Source: Phlyctochytrium arcticum (Eukaryota; Chytridiomycota; Chytridiomycetes; Chytridiales; Chytridiaceae). Taken from it: DNA of 64,000 nucleotides. The stretch spans positions 1,302,001 to 1,366,000 of the forward strand of contig JAHLKI010000004.1 of assembly GCA_025602905.1 (NCBI GenBank). The letters run 5' to 3'. Under the pieces are notes generated by a model. It was not told where the DNA came from, ran no database searches, and saw only the letters and a program-made list of their open reading frames with translations. Shown here piece by piece: positions 32,027 through 43,254 of this stretch. The position numbers were made by a program, and so were the translations under genes. Each line of letters starts with the position of its first letter. The stretch's first letter is position 1.

Positions 32027-35000
32027 TCAATTCAATGGGGCTGTTGCTGACTGACTGTCAGTAGCCACGGCTGGTTCTTGAGCCTTCTTGCGCTTTGCCG
32101 GTCGCGCAGATGGACCCTTCGCTGCTGAGGGGTTTGCTGTTTCCCAATTTCTCAGTGCGTCGGTTTCCGCGCGGTTCTCACGCGGCTCCCAAGTCGCGTC
32201 CTCGGGCCCAAAGCCTTCCCATTGAACAAGGTACATCCGCTTACGGTGACGGACCTTCTAGTCCGAAATGCGGTCTACAAACCATAGTTCTTCGCTGTTA
32301 AGCAGCACAGGTTCAGGTGCATCCTTCGTGGCACAATGGGCCATAGAGCCTGGTTTGTGCCATGCCTTCAGGATGTCAACATGAAATGTTGGGTGTACCA
32401 TACGCATTGAATGCGGCAATTCCAATGTGTAAATATCGGGATGTGGACCAGCTCCTTTGACCTTGAATGGGCCGAGCCAATCTTGGCGGAGTTTCTCCAG
32501 CAGCTTCCCTAACGCTGGGATATGAATTCTCTTGCGTTTAAGCAAGACTAAATCGCCTTCTTTGAATGCAAGCGGCCGACAACCCTTGTCGTGGTTTCTT
32601 GCTTGAGCATCCTGTGCATCGCGTAAATGCTGTTGCACAACCCGTTCAATCTCTTGGACGGACTCAACAAATTTGGAAACTTGTTCCTTTGTTGGCTTGG
32701 AAACATCCTTTAGACCTTCCCGGGTATGGTATCCAGCGGATACCTCGGGGAGACGACCTTTGTCAATCATGAACGGGGCATAGCCGGTGCTTGATGGTGT
32801 AGAGTTCAAGTGAAATTCCACCAAAGGTAGAATGTCAACCCAGTTCTGACCATCTCCGTCTATGTAGGCCTTCAGCACGTTCTTGACAGACTTGATCTTG
32901 CGTTTGCATTTTCCGTCTGTCTGCTGATGTCGAGCGGTTGCGACTTCTAGCTTGATGCCTAGTGCGGCAGTGAATGCTTGCCAAAATTCGGACAAGATTC
33001 TGCTATCGCGGTCGCTGACAATGACCTTGGGAGCACCTTCGTTCTTGAAGAAGTGCTGTATAAAGAGAGACGCGAGCTCTGTACTTGAAACCTCCACGTT
33101 ACAGGGGATCAAGTACACACGTCCTGACAGGTAGTCAACAATGACAAGGGCGGCATCGTAGTAATTGCCGTTATGGCTAGTCCTTCCCCCCCACCATTCC
33201 GTCCTTGGCAGTGAGACAAAGTCCATGCCAATGGTGTGCCAGCGCTTGTCAGGCACTGGGAGCAAGCGTAACAGTCCTACACCTCGTGCGGGACTACGGA
33301 ATCGTTGACATGTCGCACAAGTGCGGACATAGGCTGCAACGTCCCGTTCCATAGTGGGCCAATGGTATTTTTGCGATAAGCGACCAAAAGTTGTATGCTT
33401 ACCAGTGTGGCCACCGGTGACCAACGTATCGTGGTATTGCGCAAGCAAAGCACTACGTAGGGCATCGGGCACATACAGGCGATCCTCGTATTGGAGCAAC
33501 GTCAATGTTTGACCTGTGTTGCTTTTCTCCGGAAGGACTTCTACAGAGTATCGCCGTTCTGGAACGGTCATGGTCTCTGGCGCAGAAGCCTTGTCTTCGA
33601 GAGTCTTTTGCATCTGAAGAGCAAAATCGTATGTAAGTTACAATTCAGCCCAGATTGACATGTCTACCGGGAGTTTGAATTGTTTTGTCGCCTGTGCAAT
33701 CTGTTTCGATGCACGCTTTTTGGCACGCGCAGCATTGACCGTCACTACAAGACTAGACTTGTCGCGAGGTGTGCTGGCGGAATGCACGGCGATGGCGTTC
33801 AGGACCACGCGCTGAGCGCAGTCCGCACATTGCGGGGCATAGTATGGGTTTTGGCTCAACACATCGGCTACCGTATTCCATTCACCGGGGAGATACTCGA
33901 TGTCAAAGTCAAATTCCTGAAGCATTTTGACCCAATTCGCTTGTCGCCGACTCAAGTGTTGCTGATCCTGTAAATACATCAGGGACTTGTGGTCGACGAA
34001 CGCACGAAAGTGACGTCCCAATAGGAACTGTCGATTTGCCTTCAAGGTTCTGACCAGCGCGAATAACTCCTGTTCGTGAACGGGGTATCGTGTCTCCGCG
34101 TCTTGCATCTTTCGCGAAAAGTACAAGACGGGTCGCAGTTTGGGCAGATTCTTGAATCCGTGTATCATCGTAGGGAGAGGAGACGGCATCGGATCATCTT
34201 GGTCAACTAGTTGAGCAAGCCATCCACCGATGGCAAAGCCTGATGCGTCCGAGAACACATAGACTTCCTTCGCAGGATCAAACGGCGTCAACACTGGAGC
34301 CGTCGAGATTCTTTCTTTCAACGTAGTGAACGCTGAAATCTCGGCATTACCCCACTTCCACGGATTATTGCCAGATTGTAGCTCCGAGAGGGGATATGCT
34401 ATCCGTGCGTACTCGTCAATGTAAGATGACAAATAGTTCGTCAGTCCAAGGAAGGATTGAATGTCCTTGAAGTTCTTGGGCGTAGCAAAATTGTTGACCG
34501 CGGCAACTTTGCTTTCAGCAATTTGTGCACCGGATGCTCCCAACATATGCCCACAGAATTCAACCTCCTGTACTGCCCAGGAGCACTTGGATGGCTTGAC
34601 GTAAAGGGCGCTTGATTCAAGAGCAGTTCACACAGTTTCAAGATGCTTTTGGTGTTCTTCAAGCATATCTGAAAACACAAGGATGTCGTCAAGATACGAA
34701 ATGACGTAGTCATTGCACATGCTCCCGAAAAACTTGTTAATGATGCGTTGGAACGTTGCGGGTGCATTGGTCAAACCAAAGGGCATGGCAACATACTCGA
34801 AGTGTCCGAATCGCGTCTTGAACGCGGTTTTCTGGATATCACTGCCTCTGATTCGAACGCAGTGATAGGCATCCTTGCTGTCAAGAAGAGAGAAGTACTT
34901 CTTGCCGAAGGTACGGTGATGCAGCTCTCCTAGATGCGGCAATGGGGTACGGTCCTTCTTTGTGTGCTTGTTCAACCCCCGATAGTCGATACAATACAAC

Positions 35001-36071
35001 AACGCAAAGTCCCGTCCTTCTTGGCAGCAAATAGATCAGCTGCACCCCATGGACTTGACGAATGTCTAATCCATCCTTTGGCAAGCAACGTCGTGATCTG
35101 ACGCTTCAGTTCTTCCAGTTTGCTTGGACCCATAGACCGCAAGGGAGCTGACAGAGGCTTTTCTACCCCCTCGATTTCAATCTTGAAATCATCCTCCCTT
35201 CAAGAAGGTGGTAAGGTGCGTAGCTCTGTGAACACCGTCTTCTTGAATTTCTTGAGAATGGCCAACAGTGGGTTGTCCTCAGGAATGGACGCCAACGGAT
35301 CTTCATCCGGAGCTTTTGGTCCGTGAGCCGAACTATTGGTACCGGAGCTTGCAGCCACGGTAACGCGCGCGGAGGCTGGGGCAACTCGCACACGTCCATT
35401 TCCGTCGATCCACTCAACAACGTTGACGTTGATGGCAAAAACCGAAGCGAATTCCTTCTTCCGCAGAGCTCGAAGAAACTTCTCAGCCTTCAGGTGGGTC
35501 TAGATGTCCTTGACTGAAGCGAGAGGTGACTTGAGGCGGGGAGATTCGAGTGGGCAGTCGAACGTTCGCAGGTGAGCGGCATTGCAAGACGGACGTACTT
35601 CCTGACGTTTCCATGATACGGGTCTTGCTTTGCAAATCCGACGCATGCCGTCAAACATGAAAGACATGCGCGGGCGTTGGTCGACTTTATGGATTTGGAG
35701 TCCTTCAAGGTCGAGGATGAAAGGGAATCCGACAATGGCATCTACTCTGAGGGGCGCGACAATGAACGGGAGTTCACCAAACGAGCATTTGACGCGGTCA
35801 CAGTAGAGGTCCAGGTGGCCGATCACCATTCTTTCGGACTTGAAGGTTTCTCCATTGTCGCCCAATCTACTTCAATAGCAGAGGATGGATCACAACCTGT
35901 ATCAACGAGGATTCGTGCCATTTTGCCATTCAGCTTCGCATGAACAACAAAGGCATGTTCAGCAATTACTGGTTCAGGTCCACAAGTAACACGTCTTGGG
36001 GCATACCGACCGTCATTGTAGGAGGCATCAACCTGGGTTTGGATGTTCCATAGATTCGGGTTGTTTACCAT
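32027..36071 (-). pseudogene. Gypsy pol (protease, RT, RNase H, integrase, chromodomain), decayed
   Basis: Protease ARILVDTGCDPS near 35900. Reverse transcriptase near 35000-34630 with DYRGLNKHTKKDRTPLP, MPFGLTNAPATFQR and YLDDILVFS. RNase H near 34270-33850 with VYVFSDASGFAIGGWLA and FRAFVDHKSLMYLQD. Integrase 33613-32258 with an HHCC finger (GHTGKHTTF...CATCQRF) and catalytic Asp in IGMDFV and IVSDRDS. Where the third acidic residue should be, the sequence is TDGKCKRKIKSVKN, so the usual Glu appears to be Lys. Integrase ends at a TAG; in the same frame beyond it comes the chromodomain (MYLVQWEGFGPEDATWE). Several frameshifts separate the blocks. Confidence 0.85.
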
Positions 36072-36187
36072 TTGACGGTGAACCTGGGGTTTGAACTTTT
36101 TCAGTACAACTGGACACAGAGTTGAGGGAGACCGATTCTTTAGAATTGGAAGAATTTACTACAGAAGCTGGTTGAGCTAAATTAAGA

Positions 36188-37602
36188 CTAAGTAATTCTA
36201 TCGGTGCCTCGTTCAACGGGCGACCTGTGTCGGCTTCTCCCATCGAAGCTAGTTTTTTGGGTCTCTGTGCTTGGCGTCAGGGCAGCGAGCGGTCCAGTAG
36301 TTGCCGCTAAGCCCACAAATGTAACAATGCATCCGGGGATCATTCCCGTTATGTTGGTCATTGGGGTTCTTCTTGGCGGGCCTCTTGTCGCTGTCCTTGC
36401 CCTTGGAGCTGGAGGGTCCGGAGGTGGGGTTGCCATGGTTGTAGGGTTTGCCGCGCGGTTGCTGACATTTGCTGCGCTGACATTGGATTTGGGGCTCTTT
36501 CCTCCCCCGCTCTTGGCTGGCTGATTGAGCTCAGTGGTGGCAGTGGCAGGTCCCTTTCCCTTTCTGTCAATGGGTGCGCCAGCGATAGCGAGATATTCCC
36601 CATCGGAGTTGCATCCCCAGTCTTGCAAGTGTTGGGCGGCGGCGGTTTGGATTTGGGTTAAGCTTGACCCTCGATTACCCCCGAAAACATGTTTCACAAG
36701 TTAAGACCAGAACGGGCCACCGCGCTCAAGACCGTCGCGGAAGTACCGCCGAATCTCCTCCCGTCAGTTGCGCGGTCAGCTTGTTGAATTCGGCTAAGTA
36801 GGTCGAATAGTTCCTGCACGTCAATTCGTGCAGGTTAGCGAGGATGGATTCGCTGGGGTTCTTCGGCTCAAAGCGGTCCGGCAGCATAACTTCGAACTCC
36901 TGACGGGTCCGAGGGCGTTCCCTCGGTGTCATCGAAGTAAACCAGTCCTTCGCCGTACCCTCAAATGCTCGGCCGATGTAGTCCATGAAGGAGTCGCCGC
37001 ATTGTTCATTTGGGGTGGCATGGGACTTATCCAGGTAGTCGTAGTGCTTTTGAAGAAAATCACGGATAGCCGTGGCGCCCCCTGCACCTACTTCACCGGA
37101 AAAGCATGCCTGTGCAGCCCGATGCTGGAGGGTCTTTCTTTCATCCAACTGGAAGGAGGATGACGTACCCTGTTGATGGTCACGGTTTTCACCACCAGAG
37201 GCCGTCTGGGCTGCTTTCTCGGCTTCCAACGACGCCACCTGCCCCTTCAAGGAAGACGTGTCCAGACAAGGACATTCTAGCCATATCCTGCGGAAGGCTG
37301 GCTGAGCCTGCGCTGGTGTGTGGGTTGGTTGACCCGGTGCTCGCCACGTCCTTCTGGGGTTGGTCAACATACATGTTGTCACCGCCAGCGTGGGGGTCTT
37401 GGTGGGGAGCCGTAGCTGCAGTTTCCTCGGGGTTGGTCAATCCGCCCGCTTTTCCTCCTTCTTCCTGAACGGAAGTGGCGGCAGCAGCAGCAGCGTAAGT
37501 GACTTTTCCCGTCTGAGCGGGCTCTCCAGAGTCTGAGGTGCCTTTGTCAGTTGCTTTGCCTTTTCCTTTGGCTCTCGCGGAGCGGTTGTTGCTGGGTCCC
37601 AT
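36188..37602 (-). pseudogene. Gypsy gag, frameshifted
   Basis: Starts at ATG 37602 (MGPSNNRSARAKGKGKA). The frame shifts near 37260 and again near 36730, so gag lies in three frames. The middle part has the usual capsid pattern: FMDYIGRAFEGTAKDWFTSM, FEVMLPDRFEPKNPSES, and ILANLHELTCRNYSTYLAEF. The 3' part has a zinc-knuckle-like CYICGLSGNYWTARC in which the expected His is Asn. A stop follows shortly after. It cannot make functional Gag as it stands. Confidence 0.8.
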
Positions 37603-37671
37603 CGTGCAGTAGGAAGAGACAAAGGGGGAAGGTAGTATTGAGGTTCTAGTAAGCAACAAGGAGTGCTACCA

Positions 37672-37985
37672 TGCAGTGGGATCGGGGTCGGCTACTAGAA
37701 AGAGAGAGAGAGAGAGAGAGAGACAATGGACAGATATGCGGCTTCCCAGGCCGCGGTGAGTTCGGGTAGTGTATTCTTGCAGAGGAAGAGAAAAGTGTAA
37801 AGAACAAGAATACAGATGCAAGACGTGCTTTTATACAGAAGAAAACGGAAGAAAAAGACATCACGTGTAAAGGTCGTCGGTGGTTGGCTGGAACACCAAC
37901 ACACTAGGACAATAAGATGTACTGCGGGACGCGTTGCGCAGCAGCGCAGTAGCGCAGTCACTCATCAAACCATGAACCCGCTACA
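37672..37985 (-). repeat. Gypsy 5' LTR (right)
   Basis: 314 bp, the partner of 26290-26604. It has one more AG unit in the microsatellite and the uninterrupted TA (37798-37799) at the position of the 5-bp insertion in the left LTR. Confidence 0.92.
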
Positions 37986-39076
37986 AGAATTGTATGAAGA
38001 ACTTCGTTACGGACGAAGGAACACATGACGATGAGGCTTGCGATGAATTTAAAAAGTAGGATTGTTTGTTCATCTATCTGGTACTGGCTTCTTAACCATT
38101 CAATAGAGCTTGGATGACCGTCGAGCGTGCCCCGACCGAAGCAAAATATGAACAGCTGTTTCGAGCTTTGAAAGACCAGGTGGATGACAGTACTTACGGT
38201 TACCTAGTGAAAAAAAAGTATCCGCTACGGGAGCGTTGGGCCAGCTATGCCATCGACAAGTATCAATACCTAAACGCCACCGTCACCTCACGGGTAGAAG
38301 GGAAGCACTGGGCTTCCGTAAAATCTAACGGATCGGCGAACTCAACCATTTTGACCCTGTATTGCACCATTCGATCAAACTGCGAGACGCAAATGTCGGA
38401 CTACCGTCTCGCTGTGAATGTAGACGCAAACAAGGAGCACCACTTTACCAATGGAAAAGGCGGCCCCGTTCTACCACGTTGTGCAGAGGAAGTTGTCCAA
38501 ACATATTCTGCAGGAAATGGGCAGCCAATGCGTGAAAGCGGACAGAATTGAGAAGTCAACCGGCGATCCGGGGGCGGTTTTTATCGATGATTCCCCGGCA
38601 TTTGAACCTTGCAGCGGGCGCCATCGCACGGTAATGGGAATACCCTGCGCCCACGAGATCCTGGTCATGCGCAAAGAAGAAAGGGGTCTCCAAATTTCTG
38701 ATTTCATCAAGAGATGGCACTTGCAACCATCCTCTGTTGTCCAAGCAGAGATCCTTGCGCCAGCAAAGGGCCGCTACGTTGCCACCAGCCGTACTCGCCT
38801 TAATAAGCGTCTTAAAACAGGTGCTGAAAATGCGGAGGCCGAGATTCACGCAAGGGACCAGTGCTGCAGTATTTGCATGGAGCATGGGCATGGCCGCGAA
38901 GTATGCCCTGCAAATCAGCTGCTGGAACGGTTTTCGATGAGTTGTCAGAGGTTCAGGCATCGTCGCGCAGCACACCCCTACCAAAAGTGCGAGCAGCACC
39001 TAGATGTTCGTTCTGGTTGTGGATCTTTGGATCACAGATTTACAAAGTGTCCGTCAAAGGGAAGGCGTAACATTTG
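37986..39076 (+). pseudogene. MULE-2 transposase, 3' part
   Basis: Continues the gene cut at 26289. Exon 37986-38055, intron 38056-38106 (joins in frame), exon 38107-39076. It contains the third catalytic block, Glu in TSRVEGKHWASVKSNGS; a SWIM-type finger (CSGRHRTVMGIPCAHEIL); and a C-terminal CCHC knuckle (CCSICMEHGHGREVCP) plus a second Cys/His cluster (CGSLDHRFTKCP). A 1-nt frameshift near 38450 separates the region around SDYRLAVNVDANKEHHF from APFYHVVQRKLSKHIL. Together with the TGA and the poly-T shift in the 5' part, the gene is dead. Confidence 0.85.
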
Positions 39077-39079
39077 ATG

Positions 39080-39604
39080 GTGGTGTGTGCTGTTCACTGT
39101 CCTTGAAATGGTGCAGCTAGAGTAGATTTAGAGACTTATGCAGCCATTTTTAGCCTTTTCCTTTTATCTTGACTATATACTCATAGATTCTCATTGCTTG
39201 GACATAGATTTTATAAGTAACAATTAACAAACATTCGCTCAGAACATGCGACTCCCAGGCGATGGCTGTTGCCCGCAACAATCGTCGTCCGTACCGTCAG
39301 TAATAACCTCCCAATAAGGAAGGAGCGCGTCGCGGGACCGACAGGCTGGCTCTGGAACCGACAGACAGACAGTTGGGCGGAGATTCGACAGAGTTGACAG
39401 AGTCGACAGACAGAAAGCAGCACACACAATCTTGCAGAGTACTGCTGAAACCGTACCACAGCATAACAAATAAAATTGAATTGAACATATATACAAAAAA
39501 ACACCCTATGGCTAGTTCTAAACTACAAGTCTAATCAAAATACGATAATAGAAGATGGCAAAGACAAAGTCTAATCAAAATACGCTAGAACGGAGGAATA
39601 GAAT
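39080..39604. other. non-coding flank between MULE-2 and the Crypton
   Basis: No gene. It contains an 18-bp direct repeat AAGTCTAATCAAAATACG (about 39525 and 39565) and a stretch of GACAGA-type simple repeats (about 39350-39415). No TIR matching the 5' flank of MULE-2 was found. Confidence 0.4.
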
Positions 39605-42470
39605 CTAGAAATGATAGAGCGGGCCCGAATTAGCTAGCAGGTTTACCTTACACCAGGCTTCGAAGTTCTTGATTCCCATCCCGGTTCGAAACTGACCCAT
39701 CGCCATTGAAGTCTTCTTCTCCTCAAGCAACTGGGCTGCTTCTTCTCCTGTGCACCCCTTCTGTCTCATCACCTCCTTGACCGCCCTGTAGATGAAGTTT
39801 CTTCGGCTGAAAAGAGACTTGTTCCGTGGTGATTTCCTCCATCGCGTCCCCCATTGCTCCTCCATGGCCTTCACCCATCCAGATGGGAACTACACGCTCA
39901 TGGTCCCGCTGAAGCTCAAATGTTGGAATTGGTGGATGTGACGCTGGCGGGGCGGAGGATGTGTTGCCGGCGACGGAAGTAGCACCAGGAGTAGCGGTAG
40001 GAGTAGTGGTAGGAGTAGCGGTAGAGGTAAAGGGATTGGTCGGGGCATGGCTGCTGATGGGTGTGGGGGGAAAGGGTGAAGGTGATGCGGGGGTTGCTGC
40101 CATTGGTTGTTGATGTGCGGGAGGCGGCCACGCATATGGCATGTTTGGGAAGGGCGAAGATTGTGGTGGTGGGGCTATGGCGGTTGGGAACAAGGGGAAG
40201 GATAGAGCCGCGCCCGAAGCCGGAGTCAGTGAAGAGGACCCAGTGTTACCACCGCATACTTGCTGCATGAAGCCGCTCGCCATCATCGCCATCTGGTATC
40301 CAAAGTGAGCCATCCCGAGGCGTATGTCGTGCATGTCCTGCTCTTGCTGCGCGTTTGCCCTTGTGACTGCCATCATGAAGGCCTGGAAAGAAGTCGTACC
40401 ACATGTCAACATATGATTTTGAGAGACCGTCATCAAATTCACATACCATTTGTTGCACTTTTTCCGCGTCTGCCGAAATCGTGAGGTGGTCTATCTTCTC
40501 AGTCAGAAGCGTAATCTGCGCTTCCAGCATTCTGCTCTGCGCGAGACCCGCATCCCGGGAAACGGTGATTGCTTCGGCGATCACCGGCGCGCTTTGCCTC
40601 AAGGTTAACTGTGTGGGGTCCTCCGCTTGTGCCGATGCCGCTTCAGATGTCCGGGCAAAGGTTTTGTAAAGATCGCTTGTCCAAACAGGGTGCAGCCAGA
40701 TGGGGTGATTCGGATACGTCTTTTTGAATTCGACTGAGTCTTGCAAAAGAACGATCCGGAGGTGTTTCAAAAGGTCAAGAAAGCCTTTCCCAGAAATGTG
40801 TTGCGAGCTCTTTGTGAGATGAATAGAGTCAGTCTTAATCATATCGACTATGAAAGCAACATGCTCATTGCTTACCAATGCCTCCGCGTATTGTTTGTCC
40901 ACAAAGGGGAAGATTTTTTCCTGAAGTGCCGTTGGCGGGATCGCTGCCGCCCGGGCCAAGAAAAACGAGCCTGCTTTCTTTGGCCATCCAGAGACTACGC
41001 GCATGGTTTGCTGTGGGAGATTGTTGGTGTATGATAGGTTTTGCATCGTGGGGTTCCATAGTCCCTGTCGCTGAATTTGGGAGGCATCGGCCCCCCTTTC
41101 GTCGGCAATCTTGGCAGATGCCCCTCGGGTAAGGTGAGTGATTTTGGAAGTGTTGATGTTGCAAGCTAGTAAGGCTGACTTCGTCCAGCGTCGGTGGGCT
41201 TCGTAGGATACCATGGCGCTGTGGGCCGCCTTGCGTCTGGGATGGGGGTTTCGATAAGCTTTCAAAGATCCCTCCAACAACAGAGTTTGCTTCGTGTGAC
41301 CCTCGCCGGGGAGCAGTACTACCAAATCTTCTTCTTTGTCCCGAACTTCCTGATCCTGCTCCAAATGCAACTCCTCCTCACCAACATCCTCATCCTCCAT
41401 ATCCAAGTCATCCCCCACGTCCCCCTCCAGCTCTTCCTCATCTTCCCAGTCATCCGCATCTGCTTCAGCAGTACCCTTTCCCCTTCCCACCCAAGTGCCG
41501 TTTTTTGATAAAATACAGTAGATCAAATAAAATGTCTTTTGGTCGTTGGTGTTTGGCGGAGCCTCCCGCTCGATTTCCCATCTCCAGAAGAAGTAAAGCG
41601 CAATCGAGAGCATAGTGCAAGTGTCGACCTCTTTCCCCCTCATGAGGCCCACATGATCGGTCCGGCCAACCTTGTTTGTTTTACCCTCACGAACCGTCAG
41701 GCCCAACGCCCAGCACTCGGCGGGCCGCTCACCGTCCAGCTTTCTCGCCCAAATATGCTTGAGTTGTAAACGGCATACTAAAGAATAAATGAAAGGAAAA
41801 CAAATAGATGCGTAAGACCACGGTCTTCAAGATGCGCTGAAAACACAAGCATTTGCTTAACGTTATCGCTGCGGAGAAACGTAGAATGTTGCCACAAGAA
41901 GCCTGCCCGGTCCCGGAGTGCGTTCCCGTGGTTCCTGCGTCCCGGCTGATGCATCTAGTAGTCCACGAGACGCTTCAAGTCATCCGTCGAGTAGGTGTCA
42001 AGCGCCGTCCCAATGCTTGCGTCATGTAGTTGCTCTTTGGCGATCCTGGCCTTCTGCTGTTGAAAGCTTCCGACTAGCTTCTTGATGGTCAAGCTGGTGG
42101 GGTGGGGCAAGTCGTGCACCTTCATTGCCTTTTGCTGTTGCCAAAGGTCCACCACGGCCGCAAGATAGATGCTGATGGTTGCAAATGTCATGGCGTTGCC
42201 ACCGTCGCTGCCGTCCTTGTTCTTCTTGCGCCGCTTTAGCCCTCTTTCGATAGCTCTCCTGTCCGACTACAATGATCTCAGTGGCATTGTCAGTATCGTC
42301 TGCTTGGGCTTGAAGGACAACACGATCTTGGTCTTCAAGACTTGGTTCAGGACTGACAGATTTGTTCAGATCCAGAGCACGGATCACATTGTCACCCTCA
42401 ACTTCGTCGCCTGGAACAGGAGGCCGAGGGCCAGAAGTGGCCCTGAGCTCCTCGAATCCGGCCTGCAATC
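39605..42470 (-). pseudogene. Crypton tyrosine recombinase with GCR1_C domain, decayed
   Basis: Minus strand. The N-terminal exon region (about 42470-41955) includes VVDLWQQQKAMKVHDLP and TALDTYSTDDLKRLVDY, with one frameshift near 42250. The catalytic Arg is in WQHSTFLRSDNVKQM (about 41830). The main frame 41706-40246 holds REGKTNKVGRTDHVG, MLSIALYFFWRWEIE, an acidic insert (WEDEEELEGDVGDD), the H-x-x-R box ITHLTRGASAKIADERG, QGLWN, and the candidate nucleophile Tyr in LSYTNNLP. LLKHLRIVLLQDSVEF matches the Crypton at 15577. A Pro/Thr-rich linker follows, then a GCR1_C domain (KAMEEQWGTRWRKSPRNK, FSRRNFIYRAVKEVM) in a different frame, so there is a second lesion near 39870. This is the same lineage as 15577-17695 and differs from 2837-5301. 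Confidence 0.82.
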
Positions 42471-42926
42471 TATTTTCGATTGACCCCAGACGGTCATCTA
42501 TGCTGCCTGTATGCCTGTTTGCAGTGTTTCCTGAAGCATGCTCTGCATTTGTTGCAGTGCCTCCTGAAACAGTGGTAGCATTGCTGACCGTATTTGTAGG
42601 GAACGTTTGGAGAGATGGTAGTGTACTAGGCTGGGGTTTGGAATGCTACATGCATGTCTATCATATCATAGTCGGACATGAGCGGAGATCAGTGGCTGTG
42701 CTAAAAAGTTGACCTTATTTGGCCACATTACGCAGGTCACATGCCAAAGGTTGGATTTGGCTGAGACTGAGGTTGGATATAGTTGCCGCCACTAGCACTA
42801 GTCTAGCAGAAATTTGACTCATAAATCATGCACTGTGTCAGTGGACCCAACTTTGAAACCCCTTAATAGTAACATCTGATCTTTTAGCTTCAAGAATGAG
42901 AGAGCAGCAAGGCTGCCCCAATTAAT

Positions 42927-43191
42927 TGTTGGAGTTCACGACTACACGTGACGCGTTGGACGCGTCAAGTTGTGGTTGCCCATGAGCACTTGGAGATGGA
43001 GGAGATGGGCCGCACATTGTAACTTAGGGTAGGCTAGCCACCGTTGTTTGTAGTTCACATATAACCGACCCTCTCCCCCCCCTGTAAACCTGTTACCTTG
43101 AATTACTATTGTTTGACCACCAACAATACATTATACGTCTTACTGCACTCGACCAGACCACTATACGTTCAGACCTTTGCTATAACTTTCA
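42927..43191 (+). repeat. Copia-2 5' LTR (solo side)
   Basis: 265 bp bounded by TG and CA. The boundary is set by the adjacent primer site; no second LTR is available for comparison. It includes a TATAA-like CACATATAACC near 43057. Confidence 0.65.
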
Positions 43192-43254
43192 AGTGGTTAT
43201 GAGCCCTGCTTGATTGCACTGAACGGAACCAACCCACCTTCACTACAACATATC

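Larger units (their letters stand above)
26290..37985 (-). mobile_element. Gypsy (chromovirus-type) LTR retrotransposon, with a Copia nested inside
   Basis: LTRs at 26290-26604 and 37672-37985 both read TG...CA, with the 5-bp target duplication AGAAT at 26285-26289 and 37986-37990. Transcription is on the minus strand, so the right LTR is the 5' LTR. The primer site begins directly inside it (37671-37660: TGGTAGCACTCC), matching a tRNA 3' end GCTACCA. Order on the minus strand is gag, protease, reverse transcriptase, RNase H, integrase, chromodomain. The two LTRs differ by roughly a dozen substitutions plus small indels, so the insertion is old. The target was an exon of MULE-2. The Copia at 26753-31453 went in later, between the chromodomain and the 3' LTR. 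Confidence 0.93.

Noticed and set aside
6452..41520. Further TACAGTA/TACTGTA heptamers at 6452, 10509, 14003, 17907, 18964, 22872, 26726 and 41514.
   Set aside because: No empty site or frame break tests them, and about eight are expected by chance. The one at 41514 is inside an open Crypton frame and is ambiguous. Not counted as footprints.
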